A stretch of DNA of 64,000 nucleotides, taken from positions 31,062,001 to 31,126,000 of the forward strand of contig OZ316892.1 of NCBI GenBank assembly GCA_973895155.1. Reading direction: 5' to 3'. This stretch comes from Marsupella aquatica (taxonomy: Eukaryota > Marchantiophyta). A program made the position numbers and the translations under genes. Position 1 is the stretch's first letter, and each line of letters starts with the position of its first letter. The notes beneath the pieces were generated by a model, which was not told the origin of the DNA, did not search any database, and worked only from the letters and a program-made list of their open reading frames with translations. Below, piece after piece: positions 30,241 through 40,478 of the stretch.

Positions 30241-33236
30241 ACCCCATCCCGAGACCAATCCCGGTCCCACCCATGTACGGAGGGGTTCGGTTAGCTGAGC
30301 TTGACGCGAGCCTGGACCCGAGTCTGCGAAACCAGGTTGAAGTCATCAGGAAGGAGCACTACCGGAAGTACACTATTGGGATGGACAAATCTTTTAACCT
30401 GGGCCACGCTTTGACGGGGAAGGCTGAAAAAGCCATCCAAGCTTTGCTCAAGGAATATGAAGATGTGTTTGCATGGAGTCATCATGATTTAACAGGCGTC
30501 TCCCCCGAGTTGGGAGAACACACAATCGATCTGAACCTAGGAGCCCATGCGGTACGACAGCGACAACGTCGCATGAATCCGAGGTACTCCATCTTAGTGA
30601 AGGAGGAAATTGATCGTCTCCTCGCCGCCAATATCATTTACCCGGTAATGGCCAGCGACTGGGTCTCTCCCATTGTCATTGTACCAAAGAAGGGAGGTAC
30701 GGATGGAAAACCTAAGATTCGTATCTGTCAGGACTACCGTAAGCTGAATGACGCAACCCGAAAAGACCATTACCCATTACCATTCACGGATATGGTTCTA
30801 GATATGGTGGCCCGAAATGAAATCTATACATTTCTTGACGGGTATTCAGGTTATAACCAAATCTGGATTCGTCTCGCGGATCAGCTCAAAACAACGTTCA
30901 CTACGGAGTGGGGAACGTTCGCATTTCGGAGGATGCCTTTTGGTCTGTGTAACGCCCCGGCTATGTTTCAACGCCTTATGATGAATATCTTCCACGATTT
31001 CCTACGGGAATTTTTGGAGATATTTATCGATGACTTTGCCATCTTCGGAACCGTTGCCATGCACCCCGAACACCTACGACGAACGTTGCAACGATGCCGA
31101 GATGTTAACCTCAAACTACATCCCGCCAAATGCTTCTTCGGGGTAGAGGAGGGGGTGTTACTCGGGCATCGTGTGTCCAAACGGGGCATTGAGGTGGACC
31201 AAGAGAAAGTTGCGGCCTGGATGGCGGTGGTGTTCCCCTTGGATCAAAAAGCAGTACGATCCTTCTTGGGCTGCGTAGGGTATTACCGCCGGTTCATTAA
31301 AGACTTTGCTAAAATTGCGTTGCCCTTAACTGAGATGATGAAGAAGGACGCAGCGGTCGAGGAAACACCCCGGAGACGGATTGCTTTTGAGGAACTCCGT
31401 AAACGACTCACCACCGCGCCTATCATGGTCACCCCAGACTGGAATAAGGAGTTCCACGTGTATGTCGATGTGTCAGGGTTCTGTATCGGATCCGTACTTA
31501 GTCAGCTAGATGAGGATGGACGTGATCACCCCATCTATTTCGCTAGCCGTCAACTATTTGCAGCCGAAAAGAATTATTCCCCCACTGATCGAGAAGCTTT
31601 GGGAATAATCTACTCGTGTAAAAAGTTCCGACACTATCTGCTAGGCTACAAGGTCATTTTCCACACGGATCATGATAGCCTGAAGTACATGGTCAACAAA
31701 GCGGATGTGACAGGACGGATAGCCCAGTGGGTGCTACTTCTCCAGGAATTTAATTACGAAGTTCGGGTTCGGCCAGGAAGGGGACACCTCAATGCCGATT
31801 TCTTTTCACGACTGGACGGCGTACCAGTCGATCAGCCAATTGATGATATTTTTCCGGATGAGGAGTTGTTCCACGTAGGGGAAGGGACACCAACGTGGTA
31901 CGGCTCAATAATCACCTTCCTTTTAACGGGCCGCATCCCTGACGGCATCAATCAGGAGGCCGCCGCTGTGTTTTTACAGAAAGCCGGGCCTTACGTCATG
32001 ATACAGGGTCACCTACATAAGGAAGGTATTAACGGAAAGTTACGACGCTGCTTAGAGTATAAGGAGACACTTATCGTGATAGGGGCCCTGCATGAAGAAG
32101 AAGCTGGAGGCCATTTCGCGGCAGTTACGACAGCCCGAAAGATTCTGGACTCGGGGTATTGGTGGCCTACGTTGCATCAGGATGTACAGCGCTTCATTAA
32201 GGGCTGTGACTTGTGTCAGCGAGCGGGGGCCCCGAGGCGGGCTCATCATCACCCGCTCACATCTGTGCTTCCATTGGCACCATTCGAAAAATGGGGAATT
32301 GATTATATCGGACCGTTCACTCCCGTTACCCGAAGGCGAAGGTGCAGATACATCCTATTAGCTATTGATTACTCCACCAAATGGGTCGAAGCGCGGGCTA
32401 CGGTAAAGGACGACGCCGCAACCAGTGCCAGATTCTTATACGAACAGATTTTCACCCGATTCGGACCGCCCTTAGAATTGGTAAGCGACCGTGGAACCCA
32501 CTTCCTCAATGACACCGTAGCCCAGCTTACGGAGCGTTACCTAGTCAAGCACCGCAAGACTACCCCATATCATCCTAAAGCCAACGGGATGGCGGAGAGA
32601 GCAAATGGTATCATTGGGAAGATCCTCAACAAAACTGTAGCTGCGCACAAAACGGATTGGGATGATAAGTTGTACGCGGCGGTGTACTCGTATAATCTAG
32701 CTTACAAAACTACTACGAGTCATAGCCCGTACTTTCTGGTGTTCGGCCAACATTCGTTGGTGCCCGTCGAATTTGAAGTGCACACTCCACGGGTCAGCAT
32801 TCGGGATCGCTTACCTGAATCTGAAAGTCTGTCAGACCGAGCTTATCAGATTGAAGCCTTGGAAGAAGCACGGCTACTGGCAGCTCGACACACCGTGAAG
32901 AAACAGGCAACTTCGAAGAAGCAGCACGACAAAGGACTACGGAGGGTCGACGTCGTGGCAGGCGATCTAGTCCTTCTGTACGATAGTAGGTACATGCAGT
33001 TTCCAGGGAAGCTGCATACCCGGTGGTTGGGGCCCTTCCTTGTCAATCAGATCTACCGAAACGGATCTTTGGAGCTTGCGACGTATGCCGGCGATTTACT
33101 CCCCACGCGAATCAGCTACGATCGTGTAAAAAAGTACCACCATCAAGATGACGACGCCGATAGCGATGTTCGCGAGGACGCTTCACAATTAAGCAGGGAG
33201 CTATGTGACGCCGCCGGTACGGCGGTTAATGAGTGA
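29970..33236 (+). CDS. pol: Pol: reverse transcriptase, RNase H, integrase
   Basis: Open from 29,970 in the -1 frame relative to gag-protease, stopping 33 bases inside the 3' LTR. RT shows WVSPIVIVPKK, ICQDYRKLN, LDGYSGYNQI, FRRMPFGLCNAPAMFQR and the catalytic box FIDDFAIF (Y/F-x-D-D). RNase H shows VYVDVSGFCIGSVLSQ, FASRQL, YSPTDREAL and HTDHDSLKY. Integrase has the HHCC zinc finger (H-x3-5-H ... CDLC), then a catalytic triad with D in WGIDYIGPF, D in LVSDRGTHF and E in GMAERANGI, and a C-terminal GPF-like module (LGPFLVNQIY). No chromodomain follows. All catalytic residues are present. How translation reaches this frame (frameshift, or a one-base mutation) is unclear. Confidence 0.95.
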   Translation, partial: SNPRNTSPKLPEAAIESTPSTSTVGDEETHEQLVETEDTAPAKQGAVATPSISEPCNHEPAQQPPEAENSRPRHKKRVSWDPSIPQLEEVNPIPRPIPVPPMYGGVRLAELDASLDPSLRNQVEVIRKEHYRKYTIGMDKSFNLGHALTGKAEKAIQALLKEYEDVFAWSHHDLTGVSPELGEHTIDLNLGAHAVRQRQRRMNPRYSILVKEEIDRLLAANIIYPVMASDWVSPIVIVPKKGGTDGKPKIRICQDYRKLNDATRKDHYPLPFTDMVLDMVARNEIYTFLDGYSGYNQIWIRLADQLKTTFTTEWGTFAFRRMPFGLCNAPAMFQRLMMNIFHDFLREFLEIFIDDFAIFGTVAMHPEHLRRTLQRCRDVNLKLHPAKCFFGVEEGVLLGHRVSKRGIEVDQEKVAAWMAVVFPLDQKAVRSFLGCVGYYRRFIKDFAKIALPLTEMMKKDAAVEETPRRRIAFEELRKRLTTAPIMVTPDWNKEFHVYVDVSGFCIGSVLSQLDEDGRDHPIYFASRQLFAAEKNYSPTDREALGIIYSCKKFRHYLLGYKVIFHTDHDSLKYMVNKADVTGRIAQWVLLLQEFNYEVRVRPGRGHLNADFFSRLDGVPVDQPIDDIFPDEELFHVGEGTPTWYGSIITFLLTGRIPDGINQEAAAVFLQKAGPYVMIQGHLHKEGINGKLRRCLEYKETLIVIGALHEEEAGGHFAAVTTARKILDSGYWWPTLHQDVQRFIKGCDLCQRAGAPRRAHHHPLTSVLPLAPFEKWGIDYIGPFTPVTRRRRCRYILLAIDYSTKWVEARATVKDDAATSARFLYEQIFTRFGPPLELVSDRGTHFLNDTVAQLTERYLVKHRKTTPYHPKANGMAERANGIIGKILNKTVAAHKTDWDDKLYAAVYSYNLAYKTTTSHSPYFLVFGQHSLVPVEFEVHTPRVSIRDRLPESESLSDRAYQIEALEEARLLAARHTVKKQATSKKQHDKGLRRVDVVAGDLVLLYDSRYMQFPGKLHTRWLGPFLVNQIYRNGSLELATYAGDLLPTRISYDRVKKYHHQDDDADSDVREDASQLSRELCDAAGTAVNE
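33190..33203 (+). other. Candidate polypurine tract before the 3' LTR
   Basis: TAAGCAGGGAGCTA lies directly before TGTGACG of the 3' LTR. AGCAGGGAG is the purine-rich core. It overlaps the pol coding region. Confidence 0.5.
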
Positions 33237-33561
33237 TTCAGTCTAACTACGCTCGGCACGCGCGTTAGGTGGGTCTTAGGCCGCTATTATTAGCATAACG
33301 ACAGTATTTAGGTAATCATTAGGGGTAGGACATCATTAGGCAATAAGGGGGACCTCAGGTTCGGGCTGGCGGCGGGTCGCTATTCGCACACCCGGGTTAT
33401 GAGCATGGAGTGGCCCCTCCCTCGGGTCCGTATAACGAACTTAAGGAAGCGGCCACTGACGCACGCTGACTCAGACCGATGGAGTGGCCGGTACACCACA
33501 AGCGTGAGCGGTTCAACCTATGGGCGTCGAGGAGACGTCGGGGATCGACAAGCCCTCAAAG

Positions 33562-33569
33562 TATAAAAG
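33562..33569 (+). promoter_or_regulatory. TATA box of the 3' LTR
   Basis: TATAAAAG, 108 bases before the ATG of the intact LTR gene. The 3' LTR is thus a complete transcription unit on its own. Confidence 0.75.
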
Positions 33570-33669
33570 GGGAGCCAACCCTTTGTAGTGCACCAGTCCA
33601 TCAGTCCGCGCGCCAGCTTCGACCCCAGCTCTCTCGTTCTATCTAGGTCGCCACTACTATCTCCTCTGA

Positions 33670-36330
33670 ATGTCGCACACGATCCTCTCCAGCTCGGCCA
33701 TTCGATTCTGGACGCAGTTCCTATCTACCGGAAGGCACTTGGCCGATTCATTGAAACACGCCAACCCGCGCCGATACGAGATCGAACGTGAATACGAGAG
33801 AGCCATCCGCCTAGCAGGACGACACCACTACGTCCTTAACTTTGACTACCCGTCTCAGAGCGAGCTTTACCGACCAGCTGAGGTATCTGGGTACTTCTTT
33901 GACGGAGACAAATATATCGGGTTCTGGGAAGCATTGCTTCGGCTTCCAGACGAGGTCTTCAATATCCCGGGTACAATCGACCTGCAGCGACATCACTTCG
34001 ACCACATCCCTGCCCAGGTTCGGGCAGTCATTAACGGCGAGTCCAGTACCAACCGTTCGACAAGGGCGTCCGCACTCGCTTCGGAGAACTTCTACCAGCA
34101 CCTACAGAGCTTCATGGGAACTCGGCCATCAACCAACATGACCAACTCAGCCGGACCCGTACCCGTACCCGTACCCGTACCCATACCCGTACCCGTGCCC
34201 ATGCAACCTCAGCTTCAGCTTCAGCCTCAGCCGCAGCCTAGCCAAACCCCACCACCTATCACCCAGCCAGCACAGGTACGCTCCGTCATCAACGCGGTGG
34301 ATCTTAGCGATGACGACGAGGCTACCCCACCCTTGACCAGGCGGCCCAGAGGAACAAGCGCTCGGGGGGCCGACACTATACCGTCCCCACCCCCTGCTCT
34401 GACCCCAGGAGCGGCCCCAGCAGACAACATGGTGACCGTGGCCGCCCCGGGCCCGTTACCAACCGCAGTGGCACTCCCCAGGCCCGATCGGGAGGATGGG
34501 GAAGTATCACCTTCCCCGAGTCAGTCACGGGGAAAGAAGAGAAAGGAATCCGCCAGTGCATCCGGGTTACCGTTAGCCACGGTAGCCGTAGCCAAGGTAA
34601 CGATGCATCGCATGGGGGAAAACGTTCACAGCAACATCCTCCATCCCAAGCATGCGGTGTACCTGAAGACTCAGGGATTTGAGCACCTCGCCTCTCTCCC
34701 CTGGAACACTTGCAGGTACTACGGGGAGGACATGACAGAATTTGTCAAGAATTATGACGACGTACGTCAACAGACTCGGCTGCGGGGAAGGAATATGTCC
34801 CTCACAGAAGAACGGCTCAAGATGATCTTCGGGTTACCCGAAGGTGACCATCGAGTCGAATCACGGGCTCCCGGGGGCAAGGGGGCCAAGTACCAATCTT
34901 CAAGTTTTCCCTCAGAGGGATCAGTAGACAACGGGTTCGTGATGAGGACCTGCCTCATGCCCGAGATAGCTGAGCGGCTGGAGTTCCAGAGGTACGCTCT
35001 CCACTTGATGGAACCCCGGGGGGAGATCTCCGCCGCCCAGGTCATCCAGGTCGAGAACTATCGACCTAGGAAGTGGGCGTCGTACTTCGCTAAGAAATTC
35101 CATGAAGAGATGGAGCGGCGAAGGAAGACGCTGTACATTGGCGGGAAGGCGTATTTCGCTAGCCACATCGAAATCATTCTTGAGTGGTATGCCCGGTTTG
35201 ATCGACGAACCCTTCCCCGCATCAACGTTACAAAGCTGGTCCCAGCTAGGTGGGTTTTTCCGGCATTGGAGAGACGGCCCCAACCCGAGGCCCGAAGTCC
35301 AGTGGACACGCCAGCTTCACCCACCCCACCTCCACAAATAGCTGTAATCGTAACCGAGGAGGCGCCGGAGGGGTCGGTCATCGCAACCGTTGATGCGACC
35401 CAACTAGCCGGGCTAAGTACAGAAGTTGGTACGGCAGAGGTCTTACCCGAACCCGGGTCTCCCAAGGACCCGCCGGTGGCAATTCCGGAGAACCGGACAT
35501 CGCTGCAGGAGGATACTCCGGCCCCTTCCAACGTTATGTCCCCAGGGCTGGACGTCACTGCCCCGGCCCCTGCGCGTGTTGATGTCTGCCCGTGCCCAAA
35601 TCCGGACAGGCACAACTTGGACCACCCGGAACTCTTCGTACAGGGTACGTTTCTGAACGGGCTTCTGGGAGATTTCTCTCATCAAATTGCCCGGGATACC
35701 GGGGAGTTCATGGCTCGGAAGGTAGCCTGTTTCTTCAATCAGGAGTTGGTTGCCGCCGTAAAGGCAGGGCGGGCCCAGTCGGAGGCCCTTCAAAGGATAG
35801 AGCGGTACCGGGAGGAGTCCGTGTACCTAAAGAACGAAGTGGCGGCTCAAGAGGCTGAGCTTCTGCAACTACGACCCAAGGTTGCAGCCGCCGATGAGTT
35901 GTTAGCAAAGGTGTACGCTCTTACCGCCCTAGCCGAACAGGCCAAAGCTGGGAACGAGGCCGAGATTACACGACTCCGGAACCAGATTGACAGTTTGAAG
36001 AAACAAGCTGTCACCTGGCAGAAAGACCTGGAGGAGGCCGAGGAGCGAGCCCAGCGGGACGCGACGGAGATAGCCACGCTGCAGGCCGAGATGGCGCGGC
36101 TCCAAACCGAGGCCGAGAAGCAGGACCAGCTGGCGAGTAAACTGGCGAGCGACGCCCAGCAGCTGGAGGAGGCATGTCAGGAGGCAGCAGAGGAGACGGA
36201 CGCGGCGAGGCGAGAGAACGAATCTCTGCTGGACCAGGTCCAGCTCCTCAAAGCGGACAATGACAGGCTTCGAAGGCAGCGGGATGGCCGTTCCCATTCG
36301 GGCGGCTCTGGCAAGCGTGCCAGGCATTAG
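33670..36330 (+). CDS. LTR-encoded coiled-coil protein of the 'FGLP' family, intact
   Basis: 886 codons, entirely within the 3' LTR. An N-terminal region (about 1-140) has an Arg/Tyr-rich helix and LYRPAEVSGYFFDGDKY. A Pro/Val repeat follows (PVPVPVPVPIPVPV, from a GTACCC repeat at DNA level), then Gln/Pro tracts and a basic GKKRKES motif that may be a nuclear signal. The conserved domain (about 340-520) includes LKMIFGLPEGD, a C-L-M-P patch (the C-T of relatives) and ISAAQVIQV. After a Pro-rich linker, a long coiled coil (about 690-875) ends in SGKRARH. It is not gag, pol or a known envelope. Relatives lie at 1-2574, 40,479 and 45,285. The function is unknown; the conserved frame in both LTRs suggests it has been under selection. 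Confidence 0.9.
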   Translation: MSHTILSSSAIRFWTQFLSTGRHLADSLKHANPRRYEIEREYERAIRLAGRHHYVLNFDYPSQSELYRPAEVSGYFFDGDKYIGFWEALLRLPDEVFNIPGTIDLQRHHFDHIPAQVRAVINGESSTNRSTRASALASENFYQHLQSFMGTRPSTNMTNSAGPVPVPVPVPIPVPVPMQPQLQLQPQPQPSQTPPPITQPAQVRSVINAVDLSDDDEATPPLTRRPRGTSARGADTIPSPPPALTPGAAPADNMVTVAAPGPLPTAVALPRPDREDGEVSPSPSQSRGKKRKESASASGLPLATVAVAKVTMHRMGENVHSNILHPKHAVYLKTQGFEHLASLPWNTCRYYGEDMTEFVKNYDDVRQQTRLRGRNMSLTEERLKMIFGLPEGDHRVESRAPGGKGAKYQSSSFPSEGSVDNGFVMRTCLMPEIAERLEFQRYALHLMEPRGEISAAQVIQVENYRPRKWASYFAKKFHEEMERRRKTLYIGGKAYFASHIEIILEWYARFDRRTLPRINVTKLVPARWVFPALERRPQPEARSPVDTPASPTPPPQIAVIVTEEAPEGSVIATVDATQLAGLSTEVGTAEVLPEPGSPKDPPVAIPENRTSLQEDTPAPSNVMSPGLDVTAPAPARVDVCPCPNPDRHNLDHPELFVQGTFLNGLLGDFSHQIARDTGEFMARKVACFFNQELVAAVKAGRAQSEALQRIERYREESVYLKNEVAAQEAELLQLRPKVAAADELLAKVYALTALAEQAKAGNEAEITRLRNQIDSLKKQAVTWQKDLEEAEERAQRDATEIATLQAEMARLQTEAEKQDQLASKLASDAQQLEEACQEAAEETDAARRENESLLDQVQLLKADNDRLRRQRDGRSHSGGSGKRARH

Positions 36331-37230
36331 CGGCGGAGTAGGAATAGATTAGGATTAGGATTGGCTTAGTCAGGCTCTTGGGACAGGCACCTGCCTTAGG
36401 TACGGCAGCGCTGCCCTGCTGTCCAGCCTGCGTAGATTAGGATCTTCTAATAAGACACAGCCGTTTTCCGGCCTGACTGTCAGCTTAGTTAGGACCTTGG
36501 TCAGCGAATCTTCGGCGGGAGGACGCCCCATTCCTCGGCTCTTAGTATTTAGTGCACCCCTCGGTAGAGGCAGGGGGGGGTTTTTAGTTTCAGAGTCGGA
36601 CATCCGCGGGACATGCGGGGAGTCCCGACCTCTAGGAATGACAGAGTACCAAGGGGAGGGGGTAGGACTAAGCTTGCCGGGCGAGTGCGGAGCCGGGCTC
36701 CGTTGTAGTGTGCACCCTTGGCCTTGAACCTGTGCATTCCAGGGCTGTCGTGTCAACTAAGTGTACGCATATGTTCCCTTTGTAGTAAAAATCCTTTCCC
36801 ATCGTTTTTCCTTCGTGTAAATCGAGATTGTATGCATGTGTGCGCATATGTGTGTGGGTTTCTCGTATATGGGTGGCAGCGCCGGGCCGAACGCACTACC
36901 CGAGACGTGCACAGGGTGCAGCCTACGGGTAAGTGGTTGCGAGCACGGGTTGAGGACCTGTATCATCGAATCCGGATCGAAGGCGGACAGCACGAAGGCT
37001 TAGAAGCCCTTAAGCCGGGGTCGATCCTGCTATCGACTAAGGTACGTTCCGGCGGCGGAACACAAACCATACCTAGGAGGTGTCCGTATTTAGCAGTATG
37101 CGCACTTAGCGCTAGTTTACGAGAATAAGGTGCATTACGTACTTCCCTTCCTGCCCGAACCCTCAGATTTACGAGGGATGTGCCCGTCTAAGCTGAAGTC
37201 TGAGTTAAGGCCGAAGCCTACGACGTGACA

Positions 37231-37235
37231 TAGCC
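37231..37235 (+). repeat. Right target-site duplication TAGCC
   Basis: TAGCC follows GTGACA of the 3' LTR and matches 23,078-23,082. The same five bases also follow the 5' LTR (27,112-27,116), which leaves a small ambiguity about the exact LTR end. Confidence 0.75.
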
Positions 37236-40200
37236 CTCTGTGAACCGCCCGACCACAACGACGACTCTTCCACAGCGACCACACGCAACTTTTAATGTAG
37301 GAAACAACCTATTGTTGTAGGCATTTGTGATGAGATTAGCTCCGTGAGGGTTTCATTCCAGGAGCTGGGTTCCCAGGTTCCTACTAAACCCTCATGTTCA
37401 GTACGTGCGAATTTTCACCGGACGAGTGTACCCCTGTACTAGCTTCATCTGCCGCAGATTTGACCTCCAGACCTTTCTCATCACGCGAGCCGGTAATTGG
37501 GCTATCATGCACAGCCCTGTTTTCGAGAATGGCTTGATGAGATCAATTTCCCAACGTACATGCTCATCTCTCGCTGGCCCTAAACTGAATGATTCCTTCT
37601 ACTGTAGTTCGATCTCTTGTACCTACATGGATGAATGTATGCGCTACGGTTGTTCAGACCCTTGTAGTCTCTGGCAAATGTCACAAACAGGATGCAGACA
37701 GAGTTTGTGGATAACAGAGGAGGCCATTCTCCCCCCTTGTTGCTCTGCTCCCCTCCCTGTTTATTGTGCTTGTCTCCAAATTTGCAAGGCGATTGATTGA
37801 AGTTGAGGGCCGGAAAACAATGCCACTTGGCTCCAAAACCAGGTGGGTGGATGGTTTGAACCGTCTGTACTATGGATCTTGGCTTCACCCTGGCGGAGTC
37901 CGTTTTAGAAGTCGTCGACAAGTGAGGTCAGTTCCAGTTTGCCGCTTTTTTGTCGGGACAGCGTGTGCTACCTTTGACATTCTGGCCTAAACCCCGCCCA
38001 CATTCATCCGGCCAAGATATAGGTCACGAGTCGGCTTGATTCGAAGGAGATGTGAACAAAAGTCAGATACTCCGGAGGTATCGATGACAAAGATGAATAT
38101 GGAACCAGCAAAGACGGTTGTTGGAGTGAAGGAGAAGAAGAACATGCAGAAGCAGTGCCATGGCGTTTAGGGTAGAGGATACCGCCGACAACCTGAGAAG
38201 TTCAAATTTGGAGATTGATTGACCTGTCTGGAGACTCGGAAGACAATAGCTCGGAAGTAGTCTGTATCAGAGACGTTTTCATACGGTTGAGGGGCAGGCG
38301 TTTAGGGTAGCGCTCAAAACCAAAGGCGGATGACGACTGAGATCCAGTTGCCTTCGGACGTAGGGGGAAGGTGGTTCAGAAGTGGGAACGGAAACCTTTA
38401 ATTTTACATCAGTAGGAGGAAACGGAGACCAAACTGCCCCGAAACAGTATGTACAGAGAGAGTAGCTTTCACCGAGCGACCTCTTCCAGTGTCTGGGTTG
38501 TTGAGTGACTGGAGGTATGAGCCGAACATGGCAAAAAATTTGGCCCGCATCATAGCAGCAGAAGTCCTAGAGTGTAAGAGGACAAACAACGAGGGAGTTG
38601 GAATCAGAAGGGAGGCTGGTACAGGAAATTGCTTGTCCGGGTAAGGTAGGATAGAGCAAAGGAAGAAGTACAGAAGTTTTGGAAAAAATATGTAGGGTTT
38701 AGGGTGCAAAACTTTCAAATTTGCAACCGAGAAACAGAGGGGGTTTGAGAGAGGAGAGGCAAGGGGCGTTATGTAATTATAGCATCAAAGGATGTACACG
38801 GTATGATCAATGAAGACGACCCGAGTAGGAGAAGAAGTAGCTAGGGAGCCGAGTAATTAAATTGCGGAAGGAAAATGAAGATTGAATTGCGACGAACACG
38901 CATTGTAGGCGAGGGGAAAAAAAGTGATTTGTGTCTAGCCAGGTACACATTCCGTAAGTTATCCCACAAAGAAGATGGTATGTCGACCCAACCCCCATAC
39001 CCTGTGAGAAAATGCAGTAGTGCAGTTTACACTCTGCCCGTGAGTGGGTTTAGGGTATACACACATGTTGCTATAGAGGACCGGTCCCAATTTTAGATTT
39101 GCTTGTCCGTGGTATGCATCTGGGTTGTTCCGGTTTTGGTGACAGGTTGGATGTGTCGAACGTACCGCCGGACGCTTGAAGGCACTTGCAGTTTAAAGAG
39201 TTGAGCCTCGGAGACAATCAAACGATGGAAGATGTATAATAGGGGTGTAAGTCGTAAGTTGTACCAAACTCGATGACTTGAATGTTGAATGAACTAATTC
39301 GTGTTGTGAAGGGATTTGCGTGAATAATTGTGTTGGGGACTGAGTGCTGGGAAGGTTTATTAATGGGTGCGTGCAAAATGCTTGTAGTTAATTCCGAGAT
39401 GAGACCAAACAGTGGTGGTGTAGAGTAAGAAACCTCCGGGGCTTGTTGTTAGTCTATTCTTTAGCAGGAGAAAAGCGCGGCTTCAGGGTATAGACATTCG
39501 GATAGAATATTTCTTGGACAGTGCAGGGGGGAAGATGCAGCTTAATTTTAGCATTCTCCAACCCCACTGCGTGTAGTGTGTTTTTTTGTATTGCCAGTCT
39601 CGATTAAAAGGCAGGGTTTGATCACTAGCCCAAAATTCTGGGATGTTTGTACCGGCTCTAATATAGGGTCCGTTTTTTTCTTATGCACCCTACCTTGTAA
39701 TAACATCGGTTGGCATTTCAGTCTGAGCAGTTGTGACTTTGAAGTGGTGGAGTGTGTTTCTTCTGTGCAATTTCGACCTTCTCGCGTGATCTGTTTTCAA
39801 ATCATAGGGAGTCATTATATGATCTGTCCTTCTGCAATAGGCCCGATGAGTTGTTTCTGTGGAATTGCATATCTGGTTCTTTGGTTCAGAATTCTGTGAC
39901 GCGAGGTAAAAGAATTTCACTATAATTTCGCTTACTGGTAATTAGCATTGACATGTAACGGTCACTTTATTGAAGGCAAATTGGGAATTAATGTTGAGGG
40001 AGGACTAAATTTTGTTCTGAACTAATGTAACAATGTCATTATATTGAAGTTGAATCCTCTGTTCGTGCTTGTAGGATTTCAAAAACAACACAATTCGAGC
40101 GGGAACGCGATTATTGCAGGCCATTGCTGCTTTCTATGGAGCACCGCTTGGTTGTGTATTAGTGTCACGGCACTTCTGATTTGGCATATTGGAAGATACC

Positions 40201-40478
40201 ACCCAATCCCCAATTCTAAATCGTCTGCAGTAGCACCTGGCTGTTGAATTATTTATCATCGCGGATGAGTACTCCCCTCCTTTGGATATTCAATAGTCGC
40301 AATACATCCCTAAGTCGTCACTGGTGTTGAGTTGTGGCGTGGCGCGGCGTGGGTGTTTCTATTCAATACCTGCATCATTAGGGCAATTGACACTCAGTTT
40401 TGCATCTGGGAATGGAGGGCCCACACTCACTCGGATGCACACTATTGAATCTCAGGAGCGGATTTGAATTTTCTTTGT
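37236..40478. other. Non-coding stretch right of the gypsy element
   Basis: No supported gene; the longest open frame (131 codons at 37,405) has no recognisable motif. TTTAGGG-type motifs occur near 38,167, 38,301, 38,696-38,706 (two units) and 39,048. Three of them share the wider context GTTTAGGGTA. Confidence 0.45.

Larger units (their letters stand above)
23083..37230 (+). mobile_element. Ty3/gypsy LTR retrotransposon with gene-bearing 4-kb LTRs
   Basis: A 14,148-bp element with two LTRs of 4,029 and 4,027 bp, each starting TGTGACG and ending GTGACA, with TAGCC duplicated on both sides. The internal part encodes gag, three zinc knuckles, an aspartic protease, reverse transcriptase, RNase H and integrase in that order, which is the Ty3/gypsy order. 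No chromodomain is seen after the integrase, so it is not a typical chromovirus. By eye the LTRs differ at about 22 positions, so the insertion is fairly young. Each LTR contains a TATA box and a long open reading frame, so the element carries two copies of an extra gene. It inserted into non-coding sequence. Confidence 0.95.
33204..37230 (+). repeat. 3' LTR (4,027 bp)
   Basis: Same structure as the 5' LTR, starting TGTGACGCCGCC and ending CGACGTGACA. It carries a G8 run where the 5' copy has G10, which accounts for the 2-bp length difference. It contains the intact LTR gene. Confidence 0.95.

Noticed and set aside
23083-37230. Chromodomain at the end of the integrase
   Set aside because: The residues after the GPF-like module are a short acidic tail (DDDADSDVRED) that ends inside the LTR; there is no room for, or trace of, a chromodomain.
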